Shown: positions 36,437-44,911, counted from the stretch's first letter. The stretch: 64,000 nucleotides of DNA from Dyella kyungheensis (GCF_016905005.1 NZ_JADIKC010000009.1:1-64000); one strand, 5' to 3'. Program-made: numbers and translations. The notes: generated by a model from the letters alone, not told the origin.

Positions 36437-36859
36437 ATGAATTCTTCGATCGACAACGCGGCTGACTTTCGAAACATCTGGCCCCTCAGCGCCGCCGTGT
36501 GGACACTCGCATTTGCAGCCCTTGCCCCTATTTTCTTCACGGTCGACTGGCTATTTCACATCTTCCCTGACAGATATCCCGTCATTCATCGGATGCATGG
36601 GCTTGGCCCGGAACCAAAGATCCTTTGGGTGGCCAGCGGTGCGATTGCCATGGTCGCGATCTACTATTTGACTAGGCATCCCGTGCTGGGCCTATTGGCA
36701 TGTTGCGCGTTTGCAGCTCTTTACGTGCCCGCCGCCATCGTGCTGTGGGGACAATTCACATGGGGCTGTTGGCTCGCCCTCTTGGTGGTGGCTCTCGCCT
36801 GCTGTGGCGCCTTCATGGCATCGCGGGTTGGTCGCGACCAAGCCAGCAACAAAGGTTGA
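36437..36859 (+). CDS. four-helix membrane protein, cassette 2 of the array
   Basis: A 140-aa protein with four hydrophobic helices (about residues 15-38, 60-80, 82-100 and 105-128) and a short loop with HIFPDRYPVIHRMHGLGPEP. It starts at ATG 36437, shortly after the degenerate repeat; no family is recognised. A repeat copy fused to an IS30 end remnant follows its stop by 7 nt. Confidence 0.55.
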   Translation: MNSSIDNAADFRNIWPLSAAVWTLAFAALAPIFFTVDWLFHIFPDRYPVIHRMHGLGPEPKILWVASGAIAMVAIYYLTRHPVLGLLACCAFAALYVPAAIVLWGQFTWGCWLALLVVALACCGAFMASRVGRDQASNKG

Positions 36860-36866
36860 CATCGTC

Positions 36867-36911
36867 AATGTGTTGCGTCGACCGGCTGAAGTCGCAACCC
36901 ATAGCAGACCT
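36867..36911 (+). mobile_element. IS30 right-end remnant plus hairpin repeat
   Basis: The first 23 nt (from AATGTGTTGCGTCGACCGGC) match the 3' end of the IS30 transposase at 116-140 with one substitution, covering its last codons and stop. The next 22 nt (AGTCGCAACCCATAGCAGAC) form a diverged hairpin copy. The same order, element tail then repeat, occurs at 116-160. Confidence 0.6.
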
Positions 36912-36946
36912 TGGCCAGCACTTAGAGACCATAGGCGGAATATTCA

Positions 36947-37159
36947 GTGAGATTCGAGATCCTGATAGGTTTTCTGTTTTTTCTGAGTTGCTTCTACATT
37001 TGGCTATTCTTGCGTTTCTGGCGCTCTTTCTCCCATTCGCGCCCCAAACTTCCTTTGATTGAGAGAGTGCTCAGGACTTCACTCTCCGTTGTTTTGGCGC
37101 CGATCATTCCTCTTCTCATGGGGGTGGCGGCGTTTAGTGACAGGCTGCGCCGCCGCTAG
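36947..37159 (+). CDS. 70-residue membrane protein, cassette 3 of the array
   Basis: GTG start; MRFEILIGFLFFLSCFYIWL leads into one long helix, then a basic loop (RFWRSFSHSRPKLPLIERVL) and a second helix (about 47-62), ending in RLRRR. Composition is that of a two-pass inner-membrane protein. No family is recognised. The repeat copy at 37174 follows its stop by 14 nt. Confidence 0.5.
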   Translation: MRFEILIGFLFFLSCFYIWLFLRFWRSFSHSRPKLPLIERVLRTSLSVVLAPIIPLLMGVAAFSDRLRRR

Positions 37160-37173
37160 AGAAGCAAGAGAGC

Positions 37174-37197
37174 GACTGCTTTCGACCCGTAGAGGAC
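37174..37197 (+). repeat. hairpin repeat, copy 3
   Basis: GACTGCTTTCGACCCGTAGA followed by GGAC pairs end to end with mismatches. It lies 14 nt after the stop of the 70-residue gene, in the same orientation as the other copies. Confidence 0.6.
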
Positions 37198-37241
37198 CTA
37201 ACAGAAATCGAGTTGGGGTCGACAACTACAAGGGGGGACCG

Positions 37242-37451
37242 ATGGATACGTTTGACCCGGCGGCACAGGTTAGTGACGCCATGCGAGAGGAAGCGAAGCT
37301 CAACCCAAATGGTTGGGTGTACGTGATCACCGGCTCCTACGGGCCTAACGATGGCGTGCCGCCGGAGGCAATCATGGGGGCGTGGAAGGTCGATGGTGCA
37401 GGAACGATCATCGACGGCAGCTTCCTGAAGAATCCGAAGTACAAAGGCTGA
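37242..37451 (+). CDS. 69-residue hypothetical protein, cassette 4 of the array
   Basis: The ATG at 37242 follows AGGGGGG, a strong ribosome site, and gives MDTFDPAAQVSDAMREEAKL. The rest reads like a small complete domain (WVYVITGSYGPNDGVPPEAI, MGAWKVDGAGTIIDGSFLKN). The WxVDxxGxI pattern recurs in small immunity-like or uncharacterised cassette proteins, but I cannot name a family. A repeat copy follows 16 nt after the stop. Confidence 0.55.
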   Translation: MDTFDPAAQVSDAMREEAKLNPNGWVYVITGSYGPNDGVPPEAIMGAWKVDGAGTIIDGSFLKNPKYKG

Positions 37452-37467
37452 GCGGACTTCCAGAACA

Positions 37468-37491
37468 GTCTGCTTCCGACCCGTAGCGGAC
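37468..37491 (+). repeat. hairpin repeat, copy 4
   Basis: GTCTGCTTCCGACCCGTAGC followed by GGAC; stem GTCTGCT with AGCGGAC (one wobble). It lies 16 nt after the preceding stop codon. Confidence 0.7.
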
Positions 37492-37516
37492 ATGCTCTAT
37501 GGCAAAGGGGGCGTCA

Positions 37517-37807
37517 ATGAACATTCGACCAACGACGGCGGCCGAGCTTAGAAACACTCTAAAGGAGCTTGCCCAGCGGCGACTGGCCGATGGTAGCGAC
37601 TACGTGCATATTCAGCGCACCTGCCTGCTGTTGAGCATGTACCTCAAGGACTCTGCGCCTGCATCGGTGGCTAAGCTCATGCCGGAAATAGTCTGGCATT
37701 ACTTATCTGACGTCGACATTCGGCATAAAGATCATGCCTACGCAGTTGCCCAGACAGACGCACTGTTGTGCGCATTGGGTGACTGGGAAGCTGAGGAGCT
37801 TGATTGA
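37517..37807 (+). CDS. 96-residue hypothetical protein, cassette 5 of the array
   Basis: The ATG at 37517 has AAAGGGGGC directly upstream and is preferred over an ATG six codons earlier. The protein is helical and soluble: AAELRNTLKELAQRRLADGS, TCLLLSMYLKDSAPASVAKL, and ALLCALGDWEAEELD at the end. No family is recognised. A near-perfect repeat copy follows 8 nt after the stop. Confidence 0.55.
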   Translation: MNIRPTTAAELRNTLKELAQRRLADGSDYVHIQRTCLLLSMYLKDSAPASVAKLMPEIVWHYLSDVDIRHKDHAYAVAQTDALLCALGDWEAEELD

Positions 37808-37814
37808 ATCTAAG

Positions 37815-37838
37815 GTCCGCTTCCGACCCAAAGCGGAC
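37815..37838 (+). repeat. hairpin repeat, copy 5 (best stem)
   Basis: GTCCGCTTCCGACCCAAAGC followed by GGAC; perfect 8-bp stem GTCCGCTT/AAGCGGAC with loop CCGACCCA. No T-tract follows, so a terminator role is not obvious. Confidence 0.75.
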
Positions 37839-37871
37839 ATGCCATTTGACCGATAAAGGAGCGATGGGACC

Positions 37872-38141
37872 GTGATTCCAAACATTTCTTCGCTGTTGGA
37901 GATGAACGGTCGGGGCGAGATGCCCATGGATGAAATAGTTGCCCATGTGGTCAAGTCCATTGCTTTGACGGGCAGTGGCTCGGATTTTTCGAGCTTGCCT
38001 GAGGAGCTGAAAGAACACGTCCGGGCGAGGATCGCTTGGTATAAGAAAACTGGTGGGTGGCTCCTGGTCTCAAACAACGGTCTCGAGGACTACGCGCCGT
38101 ACGCAGAGGCCTTCCTCGCGAAAGTCTCACACGTGGAGTAA
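37872..38141 (+). CDS. 89-residue hypothetical protein, cassette 6 of the array
   Basis: GTG start with AAAGGAG 10 nt upstream. The protein (SLLEMNGRGEMPMDEIVAHV, then SSLPEELKEHVRARIAWYKK and GGWLLVSNNGLEDYAPYAEA) is soluble and helical. The WLLVSNNG segment resembles small immunity proteins found as cassettes, which is a weak hint only. A repeat copy follows 4 nt after the stop. Confidence 0.55.
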   Translation: MIPNISSLLEMNGRGEMPMDEIVAHVVKSIALTGSGSDFSSLPEELKEHVRARIAWYKKTGGWLLVSNNGLEDYAPYAEAFLAKVSHVE

Positions 38142-38145
38142 GGAG

Positions 38146-38169
38146 GTCCGCTTCCGACCCGAAGCAGAC
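38146..38169 (+). repeat. hairpin repeat, copy 6 (last of array)
   Basis: GTCCGCTTCCGACCCGAAGC followed by AGAC; stem GTCCGCTTC/GAAGCAGAC with one wobble. After this copy no further small gene follows; the beta-helix operon begins about 280 nt later. Confidence 0.75.
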
Positions 38170-38170
38170 C

Positions 38171-38446
38171 TCAGAAATTGACCATTGCCGTCCTAGCAAA
38201 CCCACCCGAGAAAATTCGCCATAGTGTGTAAGTGGCCCATTCGCCCTAGTTGGCGGTGTACATACAAACTATGGTGTTCCGACCAACCCCTTCATCGCAT
38301 CCGCGTTGATTCAAACCGCGACAACATTCAAACGATCGTCACACTGGCCGATTTGCCCCCCTTAGGCGTCCCTTCTGCCCTCCCTAGCTCGCGGTAGTTC
38401 CGGGACAGTGGGTGCTCGCAGCCAGCGCTCCTGGGGAGGGACGTCA
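38171..38446. other. 276-nt region before the beta-helix operon
   Basis: No gene is seen; GC is lower than in the operon that follows. It must hold the operon's promoter, and GGAGGG at 38435-38440 is the ribosome site of the first gene. I see no clear -35/-10 pair or operator. Confidence 0.35.
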
Positions 38447-39688
38447 ATGATGCGCACTACCTTTTTGCTACTCGCTCTGCCCTTGGCCCTGGCGGCCTGC
38501 CATCACGACGAACAGGCGGCGCAGAGCACCGGCGACGCCTCGTTCGAAGCCAAGCTGCAGCAGCAGTTGCTGGATGCCAAGCCAGGCACGGTCATCGATA
38601 TCCCGGCCGGTCATTACCATCTGCAGCGCGGCCTGAGCCTGCGCACGGATGGCGTCACCATCAAGGGCGACGGCATGGACAAGACCGTGCTGTCGTTCAA
38701 GGGCCAGGTGGTGGGGCCGGAAGGCCTGCTGGTGAACGCGAACGACTTCACCATTGAGAACCTCGCGCTCGAAGACACCAAGGGCGATGCGCTCAAGATC
38801 AACCAGGGCAAGAACATCACCATTCGCGGCGTGCGCGTGGAATGGACTGGCGGCCCCAAGACCACCAACGGCGCCTATGGCCTGTATCCGGTGAAGACGC
38901 AGAACGTGCTGGTGGAAGATTCGGTGGTGATCGGCGCGTCCGATGCCGGTATCTACGTGGGCCAGTCCAACAACATCGTGGTGCGTCGCAATCGCGCCGA
39001 ATACAACGTGGCTGGCATCGAGATCGAGAACTCGGTGAATGCGGACGTGTACGAGAACACCGCCACCAACAACACGGGCGGCATTCTTGTATTCAACATG
39101 CCCAATCTGTCGCAGGCGGGCCATAGCACGCGCATCTTCAAGAACAAGACGATCGGCAACAACACCGACAATTTCGCCGCCAAGGGCGCGGCGGTGGCCA
39201 GCGTGCCACGCGGCTCGGGCATCGTGGTCAACTCCAACGACAAGGTGGAGATCTTCGACAACGACATCGCCGACAACAAGACGGCGAACGTCATCATCTC
39301 CAGTTACTTCTCCACCAACTACTACAACACCAAGGGTGTCGCGGCCGATTACAACCCCTACCCGAAGGGCATCTTCATCTACGACAACCGCTTCAAGGGC
39401 GGCGGCGATTCGCCGGACGGGCTGAAGCTCAAGACGTTGAAGACGGCGGTGTTCGGGCTCAACGGAAAATTCCCGGACATCCTGTGGGATGGCTACGTGG
39501 ATGAGAAGAAACTGGTCGATGGCCTGCCGCCGGCGGGAGATCGCTTCTGCATCCAGAACGGCGACGTGGGCGTGATCAACGCCGATGGACCGCACGACTA
39601 CAAGAATCCCAGCACCGACACCAAGGCTTACCAGTGCACGCTGCCCAAGCTGCCGCCGGTTGTGCTCGATCCGGAACCGAAGGCCTGA
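38447..39688 (+). CDS. parallel beta-helix lipoprotein (TIGR03805-type)
   Basis: A 413-aa protein with lipoprotein signal peptide and lipobox (LPLALAACHHDEQ). The body is a right-handed parallel beta-helix: PGTVIDIPAGHYHLQRGLSL, GVTIKGDGMDKTVLSFKG, NFTIENL-like turns (NDFTIENLALEDTKGDALKI), GIYVGQSNNIVVRRNRAEYN and GIEIENSVNADVYENTATNN. The family occurs in pairs with the diheme protein encoded 11 nt downstream. Such helices often bind or cleave polysaccharide, but no catalytic residues are assigned. GGAGGG is upstream; ATG 38450 is also possible. First gene of a four-gene operon. Confidence 0.85.
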   Translation: MMRTTFLLLALPLALAACHHDEQAAQSTGDASFEAKLQQQLLDAKPGTVIDIPAGHYHLQRGLSLRTDGVTIKGDGMDKTVLSFKGQVVGPEGLLVNANDFTIENLALEDTKGDALKINQGKNITIRGVRVEWTGGPKTTNGAYGLYPVKTQNVLVEDSVVIGASDAGIYVGQSNNIVVRRNRAEYNVAGIEIENSVNADVYENTATNNTGGILVFNMPNLSQAGHSTRIFKNKTIGNNTDNFAAKGAAVASVPRGSGIVVNSNDKVEIFDNDIADNKTANVIISSYFSTNYYNTKGVAADYNPYPKGIFIYDNRFKGGGDSPDGLKLKTLKTAVFGLNGKFPDILWDGYVDEKKLVDGLPPAGDRFCIQNGDVGVINADGPHDYKNPSTDTKAYQCTLPKLPPVVLDPEPKA

Positions 39689-39699
39689 GGTTGCTGCAG

Positions 39700-40845
39700 A
39701 TGACGAAGTGGTTTACGTGTGCCGGCGTGCTGTTGGCACTATTGCTGGTGAGTGCCTGCCACCGTGGTCTCGACCCGGTGGCGTTCCACTCCGACGGACG
39801 TCCGCCCAGGTTGAGCGACTGGCATGTGGTCGAAGTGCGCGACGGCAAGCTGGTGCTCAACGAGGGCGTGGTTCCGTACGATCTCAACACGCCCTTGTTC
39901 ACCGATTACGCGCACAAGCTGCGCACCATCTGGATGCCCAAGGGCGTATCGGCCAAGTACGACCCGACCGATACCTTCGACTTCCCGGTCGGCACGATCA
40001 TCAGCAAGACCTTCTATTACCCGCGCGCCGCCGATGGGAAGTTCACCGATGTGGCGCGCACGTACGACAGCTCGCGTGACTTTGCCGGCGAAGGGCTGGA
40101 TCTGTCGCGTGTGCATCTGATCGAGACGCGCATCCTGGTGCGACGCGAATCGGGTTGGGCGGCCATGCCTTATGTGTGGAAGGACGACCAGAGCGATGCG
40201 TTTCTGGCGCGCACCGGCGCGGTGATTCCGTTGACGCTGGTCGCCGACAGCGATGCACGCGAAGACTTCAACTACGTAGTGCCCGACGAAAGCCAGTGCG
40301 CCAGCTGTCACGCGCAGGACTGGGTGACGCGCAAGATCCATCCCATCGGCCCGAAGGCACGTCACCTCAATCGCGATTACCACTACGCGGCGGGCGACGA
40401 GAACGAGTTGGCGCATCTGATGAAGGTGGGCTACCTCACCGGCGCGCCGGCACCCGCCGAAGCGCCGCGCAATGCGAACTGGATGGACGAACACGCGTCG
40501 CTCGATGCGCGGGCTCGCGCCTATCTCGATATCAACTGCGGGCATTGCCACAACCCCAAGGGTGCAGCCAACACGACTGCGTTGACGCTGGACGTGAGTG
40601 CGCCCGAAGACCGTCATCTCGGCATCTGCAAGCCCCCCGTCGCCGCGGGGCGCGGCACGGGCGACCATCTGTTCGACGTCGTGCCCGGTTCACCCGACGA
40701 ATCCATCCTGCCCTACCGGATGGACTCGGCCGAACCCGGCGTGATGATGCCGGAACTGGGCCGCAGCACGGTGCATCGCGAAGGCGTGGCACTGATCAAG
40801 GCATGGATCGCAGCGCAGTCGGGGGGCTGCGTCGCGATCCATTGA
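39700..40845 (+). CDS. SO2930-family diheme cytochrome c (TIGR03806-type)
   Basis: A 381-aa exported protein, probably a lipoprotein (LLALLLVSACHRG). The two heme-binding motifs are CASCH (C200) and CGHCH (C280). Between and around them are conserved blocks: TPLFTDYAHKLRTIWMPKGV, TIISKTFYYP, ETRILVRRESGWAAMPYVWK and YLDINCGHCHNPKG, ending in MMPELGRSTVHREGVALIKA. The family (SO2930 of Shewanella, TIGR03806) is regularly paired with the beta-helix family of the preceding gene; the joint function is unknown. Periplasmic or outer-membrane-facing electron transfer is inferred from the hemes. TTG 39691 is a possible earlier start. Confidence 0.88.
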   Translation: MTKWFTCAGVLLALLLVSACHRGLDPVAFHSDGRPPRLSDWHVVEVRDGKLVLNEGVVPYDLNTPLFTDYAHKLRTIWMPKGVSAKYDPTDTFDFPVGTIISKTFYYPRAADGKFTDVARTYDSSRDFAGEGLDLSRVHLIETRILVRRESGWAAMPYVWKDDQSDAFLARTGAVIPLTLVADSDAREDFNYVVPDESQCASCHAQDWVTRKIHPIGPKARHLNRDYHYAAGDENELAHLMKVGYLTGAPAPAEAPRNANWMDEHASLDARARAYLDINCGHCHNPKGAANTTALTLDVSAPEDRHLGICKPPVAAGRGTGDHLFDVVPGSPDESILPYRMDSAEPGVMMPELGRSTVHREGVALIKAWIAAQSGGCVAIH

Positions 40846-40907
40846 ACAAGTAGCAACGCCGCGGCCTTCGGGCGGCGGCCATTTCATCTCGAGGGGAGAG
40901 TGTGCTG

Positions 40908-43385
40908 ATGAATATGCGTCTGCGTCCGTTGTCCGTTTGCCTGCATCGCCTGTTGATCGGCGGCAGCCTGATGCTGGCGGCCTTGCCTGCCGATGCCTGG
41001 GCCAGCGATGACGCCGCGTCACCGCAGGACACCGGCAGCACCCCGAAGAGCGGCAGCACCAGCGCCGATCCGGAAAAGGCCAAGCTGCTCGGCAACATCA
41101 CGGTGACGGCGCAGAGCCGCACGCAGGAAGTGCAGTCGGTGCCGATTCCGGTGCAGATCGTGACGGCCAAGGAGATCGACACGCTGGCCGCGACCGATCT
41201 CAGCAAGATGGATATCTTCGTGCCCGGCCTGGTGATCGACGCTACCCAGCCCACGCAGCCCACCTATGAACTGCGCGGCATCGCCACCAGCAACTTCGGC
41301 ATCGGCACCGAGTCGGCGGTGGGTGTGTACGTCAACGGTGTCTACGCCGCGCGTTCGGGTGGTTCGCTGCTGGCATTCAACGATATTGCTCGCATCGAAG
41401 TCTTGAAGGGTCCGCAGGGCACGTTGTTTGGCCGCAACGCGGCGGCGGGTGCGATCTCCATCGTCACCAACGAACCGACCGACAAGTTCGAGGGCAAGGC
41501 GCGCGTGCGCGTGGGCAACGACGGGCGCAAGTACGCCGACGCGCTGGTCAACATTCCCATCAACAAGGACATGGCACTGCGCCTGAGCGTGCTGGACAAC
41601 CAGAGCGACGGCTGGATCAAGGACGCTGCCACCGGCAAGCGCTACGGCGGCGACAACGAATGGGGCTCGCGCGCCGTGTTCCGCTGGAACGTGACCGACA
41701 ATACGCGTGTGCTGCTGTCGTGGGATCACGAGAAGCTCAACCAGGCGCCCTCGCCCGCGATCGGCCTCATTCCGCTGTCCAACGACACCAACGAGCGCGC
41801 GCCGTACCCGGCCGATCCGGCGACGTATCTCAATCCGCTGCATGCGCCGCTGTACAACGACGCCATCGGCGCACGCGAGTCGCGGCGCTTCGACGGCGGC
41901 ACGCTGCAGATCGATCACTCCTTCGGCTGGGGCGATCTCGTCTCCACCACCGCATGGCGCGGCTTCGACACCTTCAACCTGGGCGACTACGACGGCACCA
42001 ATCACGTCGTCACCTATCTGGACACGGCCAATATCGAGCACAACAACAGCTGGTACCAGGAGTTCAAGCTCTCGGGCAACAACGACCTGATGGATTGGGT
42101 GGCGGGCGTCAGCTACTACCAGGAGCAGGCGCGCCAGACCAGCGAGACCAACGTCAACACCGACAGCATCGACACGCTGGCGAACAACGTGCTGGGCGTG
42201 GGTACGCCGCTCACCGATATCAGCAACGCGCTGGCCTCGTTCGGTTTGCCGTTCTCGCTGCTGGGCGATCCGTGGCACGAAGCCATCAGCAATGACGGCA
42301 ACTTCAAAGCCTATGCTGCGTTCGGCGACGTGATCTGGCACGTCAGCGACCGTTTCGACGTCACCACCGGCCTGCGTTACACGCGCGATGAGAAGGACTT
42401 CAGCTGGTACAACATGCCGCGCAGCGCGCCGGCCTTCGACGCCACCATTGCCGGCCTCGAAGGCCTCGGCATCGTGCAGATGCTGCCGCCCGAAGCGCAA
42501 GCCGCGCTGGCGGCGTTCGGCAACAACGTGATCTTCACCAGCGCGGTGGGCACGCCGGTCTACGCCAGCAATACGTGGAACAACTGGAGCCCGCGCGTGG
42601 TCGCCAGTTACAAGTTCACGCCGGACGTGATGGGCTACGTCTCGGTCACCCGGGGCTACAAGGCGGGCGGCTACAACAGCGTGCAGCCCGGCTCCACCTT
42701 CCAGCCGGAAAAAGTGACCAATTACGAAGGCGGCATCAAGAGCCTGTTCCCGGACCAGAACCTGCTGCTCAATGGCTCGGTGTATTACTACCGCTACGAC
42801 AACATGCAGTCGCTGGCGCTCGATCCGAACAGCCCCGCCACCGGCCTGCCAATCTACGTGGTCAACAGCAGCAACCAGGAAGCGAAGGGCCTGGAGCTGG
42901 AAGCGCAATGGCAGCCGATCGATGGATTCCGCGCGAATTTCATGGGCGCTTACATCGATTCGAAGTATCGCAACGCCACCGCGCCCGACGGCGTGGACCT
43001 GAGCGGCCAGCCCACCGGCGCACCGTACTTCTCCGGTGCGCTGTCGCTGTCCTACACTGTGCACGATGTGGCCAACGGCGAGCTGGAATTCGACCTGTCG
43101 CAGGCTTATCGTGGAGCCACGCGTTGCAACGCCGATTCGCAGTTCCAGGGCGCTTGCTACGTGAGTCCCAACTTCAAGATCGGCACCGGCCAGCAGCGCA
43201 CCGACGCTCGCATCGACTGGCACGCGCCGGGTGACCGTTGGGGCGTGGGGTTGTATGGCAACAATGTCTTCAACAAGCGCTACGTGACCGGCGTGAACAA
43301 CATCAGTACCTCGGTGTTCGGCACGCCGTTCGCCAGCATCTCGCCGCCCCGCATGTGGGGCCTGGAACTGCGTGCGAAGTTCTGA
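40908..43385 (+). CDS. TonB-dependent receptor of the beta-helix/cytochrome operon
   Basis: An 825-aa outer-membrane receptor. Start ATG 40908 has GAGGGGAG 9 nt upstream. After the signal peptide (ALPADAWA) comes NITVTAQSRTQEVQSVPI, then the plug (SAVGVYVNGVYAARSGGSLL, EVLKGPQGTLFGRNAAAGAI) and a barrel with the family end LYGNNVFNKRY and final aromatic (LELRAKF). The closest type is the VTAQ-type receptor of sphingomonads and marine bacteria, whose ligands range from siderophores to lignin-derived or hydrophobic molecules. Position in the operon, 62 nt after the cytochrome and 16 nt before the aldehyde dehydrogenase, suggests import of the same substrate. Confidence 0.92.
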   Translation: MNMRLRPLSVCLHRLLIGGSLMLAALPADAWASDDAASPQDTGSTPKSGSTSADPEKAKLLGNITVTAQSRTQEVQSVPIPVQIVTAKEIDTLAATDLSKMDIFVPGLVIDATQPTQPTYELRGIATSNFGIGTESAVGVYVNGVYAARSGGSLLAFNDIARIEVLKGPQGTLFGRNAAAGAISIVTNEPTDKFEGKARVRVGNDGRKYADALVNIPINKDMALRLSVLDNQSDGWIKDAATGKRYGGDNEWGSRAVFRWNVTDNTRVLLSWDHEKLNQAPSPAIGLIPLSNDTNERAPYPADPATYLNPLHAPLYNDAIGARESRRFDGGTLQIDHSFGWGDLVSTTAWRGFDTFNLGDYDGTNHVVTYLDTANIEHNNSWYQEFKLSGNNDLMDWVAGVSYYQEQARQTSETNVNTDSIDTLANNVLGVGTPLTDISNALASFGLPFSLLGDPWHEAISNDGNFKAYAAFGDVIWHVSDRFDVTTGLRYTRDEKDFSWYNMPRSAPAFDATIAGLEGLGIVQMLPPEAQAALAAFGNNVIFTSAVGTPVYASNTWNNWSPRVVASYKFTPDVMGYVSVTRGYKAGGYNSVQPGSTFQPEKVTNYEGGIKSLFPDQNLLLNGSVYYYRYDNMQSLALDPNSPATGLPIYVVNSSNQEAKGLELEAQWQPIDGFRANFMGAYIDSKYRNATAPDGVDLSGQPTGAPYFSGALSLSYTVHDVANGELEFDLSQAYRGATRCNADSQFQGACYVSPNFKIGTGQQRTDARIDWHAPGDRWGVGLYGNNVFNKRYVTGVNNISTSVFGTPFASISPPRMWGLELRAKF

Positions 43386-43401
43386 CCGTGAAGGCATGAC
43401 C

Positions 43402-44814
43402 ATGAAAGAACCCAGCCCGTCGTTGCATTCCACCCTGCTTCGCATGCGCGAGGCGCAGGCACGCGATCCGCTGCCGCCGTGGGACGTGCGGGCCACCCGC
43501 CTGCGCACGCTGGAGAAGATGCTCAACGAACAGCGGGTGCCGTTCGCCGAGGCCATCGACGCGGATTTCGGTCATCGCCCGCAGGAAGAGACGGAGCTGC
43601 TGGAGCTGTATCCCAGCCTCTCCAACCTCAAGCACTCGCTGCGACGCGGTCGACGTTGGATGCGTCCGCGCGGCAAGCTGGCCAACCTGGTGTTCCTGCC
43701 CGCCCGCACGGCGCTGCTGCCGCAACCGCGTGGCGTGGTGGGCATCATCGTGCCGTGGAATTATCCGTTGTTCCTGGCAGTGGGTCCGTTGATCGATGCG
43801 CTTACCGCGGGCAACCGCGTGATGCTGAAGATGAGCGAGTTCACGCCACGCTTCTCGGCGTTGTTCGCCGAACAGGTCGCGCGCTATTTCTCTTCCGACG
43901 AGATCGTCGTGGTCACCGGCGATGCCGAGGTGGCGCAGGCGTTCTCGGCGCTGCCGTTCGATCACCTGCTGTTTACCGGTTCCACTGCGGTAGGTCACCA
44001 CGTGATGCGTGCGGCGGCGGCCAATCTCACCCCGGTGACGCTGGAACTGGGCGGCAAGTCGCCCGCCATCGTGGGACCGGGAGCGCGTCTGGAGCACGCG
44101 GTCGAGCGCATCGTGTTCGGCAAACTGGTGAATGCGGGACAGACCTGCATTGCACCGGACTATGTGCTGGTGCCGCGTGCGCAGATGGCGCAGTTTGTCG
44201 GTGCGGCGCGCGACATGGTGGGCAAGCTGTATCCGAACCTGCGGCTGCAGGAGCAGTATTCGTCGATCGTTTCCGATCGCCAGTACGAGCGGCTGGCCAG
44301 GCTGCGCGACGAGGCCGTGGCCGCGGGCGCCACGCTCGAGCCGATGAGCGACGCGCACGATATTCCCGCCAAGCGCCTGCTGGCACCGGTGATGCTCACC
44401 AACGTCAACGACCGCATGGCGGTAATGCAGGACGAGATCTTCGGGCCCCTCTTGCCTGTGCTGCCGTACGACTCGCTGGACGAGGCGATCGGCTATGTCG
44501 CCAGCCATCCGCAACCGCTCGCGCTGTATCTGTTCGAGCAGAATGGCTCGACCATCGACGAGGTGCTCAAGCGCACGCATGCCGGCGGCGTCACGGTGAA
44601 CGACACGCTGTACCACATCGCCCAGCACGGCCTTCCGTTCGGCGGCGTGGGGCCGTCGGGTATCGGCGGCTATCACGGCGAAGCAGGCTTCCGCACGTTC
44701 TCGCATATGAAGCCGATCTTCCGTCAGGCGCGATTCAACGGCACCGGCATGCTCAATCCGCCGTACGGGGCGCAGTTCAAGCGCATGTTGAAGCTGTTGA
44801 TGCGGGTGGGTTGA
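43402..44814 (+). CDS. coniferyl aldehyde dehydrogenase-like enzyme
   Basis: A 470-aa NAD(P)-dependent aldehyde dehydrogenase of the coniferyl-aldehyde/ALDH3-like group: VGIIVPWNYPLFLAVGPLID, TGSTAVGHHVMRAAAANLTP, catalytic base Glu215 in LELGGKSPAIVG and nucleophile Cys249 in NAGQTCIAPDYVLVP, ending DEIFGPLLPVLPYDSLDEAI. ALDH3-type proteins act on fatty and aromatic aldehydes in the cytoplasm. Start 43402 has AAGG at better spacing than 43396. Fourth gene of the operon. Substrate is inferred: an aromatic aldehyde is likely if the operon handles lignin-like compounds. Confidence 0.88.
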   Translation: MKEPSPSLHSTLLRMREAQARDPLPPWDVRATRLRTLEKMLNEQRVPFAEAIDADFGHRPQEETELLELYPSLSNLKHSLRRGRRWMRPRGKLANLVFLPARTALLPQPRGVVGIIVPWNYPLFLAVGPLIDALTAGNRVMLKMSEFTPRFSALFAEQVARYFSSDEIVVVTGDAEVAQAFSALPFDHLLFTGSTAVGHHVMRAAAANLTPVTLELGGKSPAIVGPGARLEHAVERIVFGKLVNAGQTCIAPDYVLVPRAQMAQFVGAARDMVGKLYPNLRLQEQYSSIVSDRQYERLARLRDEAVAAGATLEPMSDAHDIPAKRLLAPVMLTNVNDRMAVMQDEIFGPLLPVLPYDSLDEAIGYVASHPQPLALYLFEQNGSTIDEVLKRTHAGGVTVNDTLYHIAQHGLPFGGVGPSGIGGYHGEAGFRTFSHMKPIFRQARFNGTGMLNPPYGAQFKRMLKLLMRVG

Positions 44815-44829
44815 ACAAGCGAAGAACTT

Positions 44830-44911
44830 GTAGGAGCGCACCCTGTGCGCGACGGCCGCACCGTGCGTCTGCGCCGCAACGTGGCCTGTCGCGCACAGGG
44901 TGCGCTCCCAC
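44830..44911. repeat. long palindromic repeat, copy 1
   Basis: Left arm 44830-44853 and right arm 44888-44911 are 24-nt inverted copies with one mismatch (GTAGGAGCGCACC.. against ..GGTGCGCTCCCAC), with about 34 nt between. The left arm is nearly identical to those of copies at 45115 and 57302. It lies after the aldehyde dehydrogenase gene and may protect transcript ends. Confidence 0.9.

Noticed and set aside
36394-38169. Classical integron attC sites
   Set aside because: No GTTRRRY/RYYYAAC core pairs were found around the hairpins and no integrase gene is in the window. Hence only cassette-like is claimed.
41019-43556. Long minus-strand open frame opposite the second TonB receptor
   Set aside because: Shadow of the receptor's codon bias; no motif, signal peptide or ribosome site.
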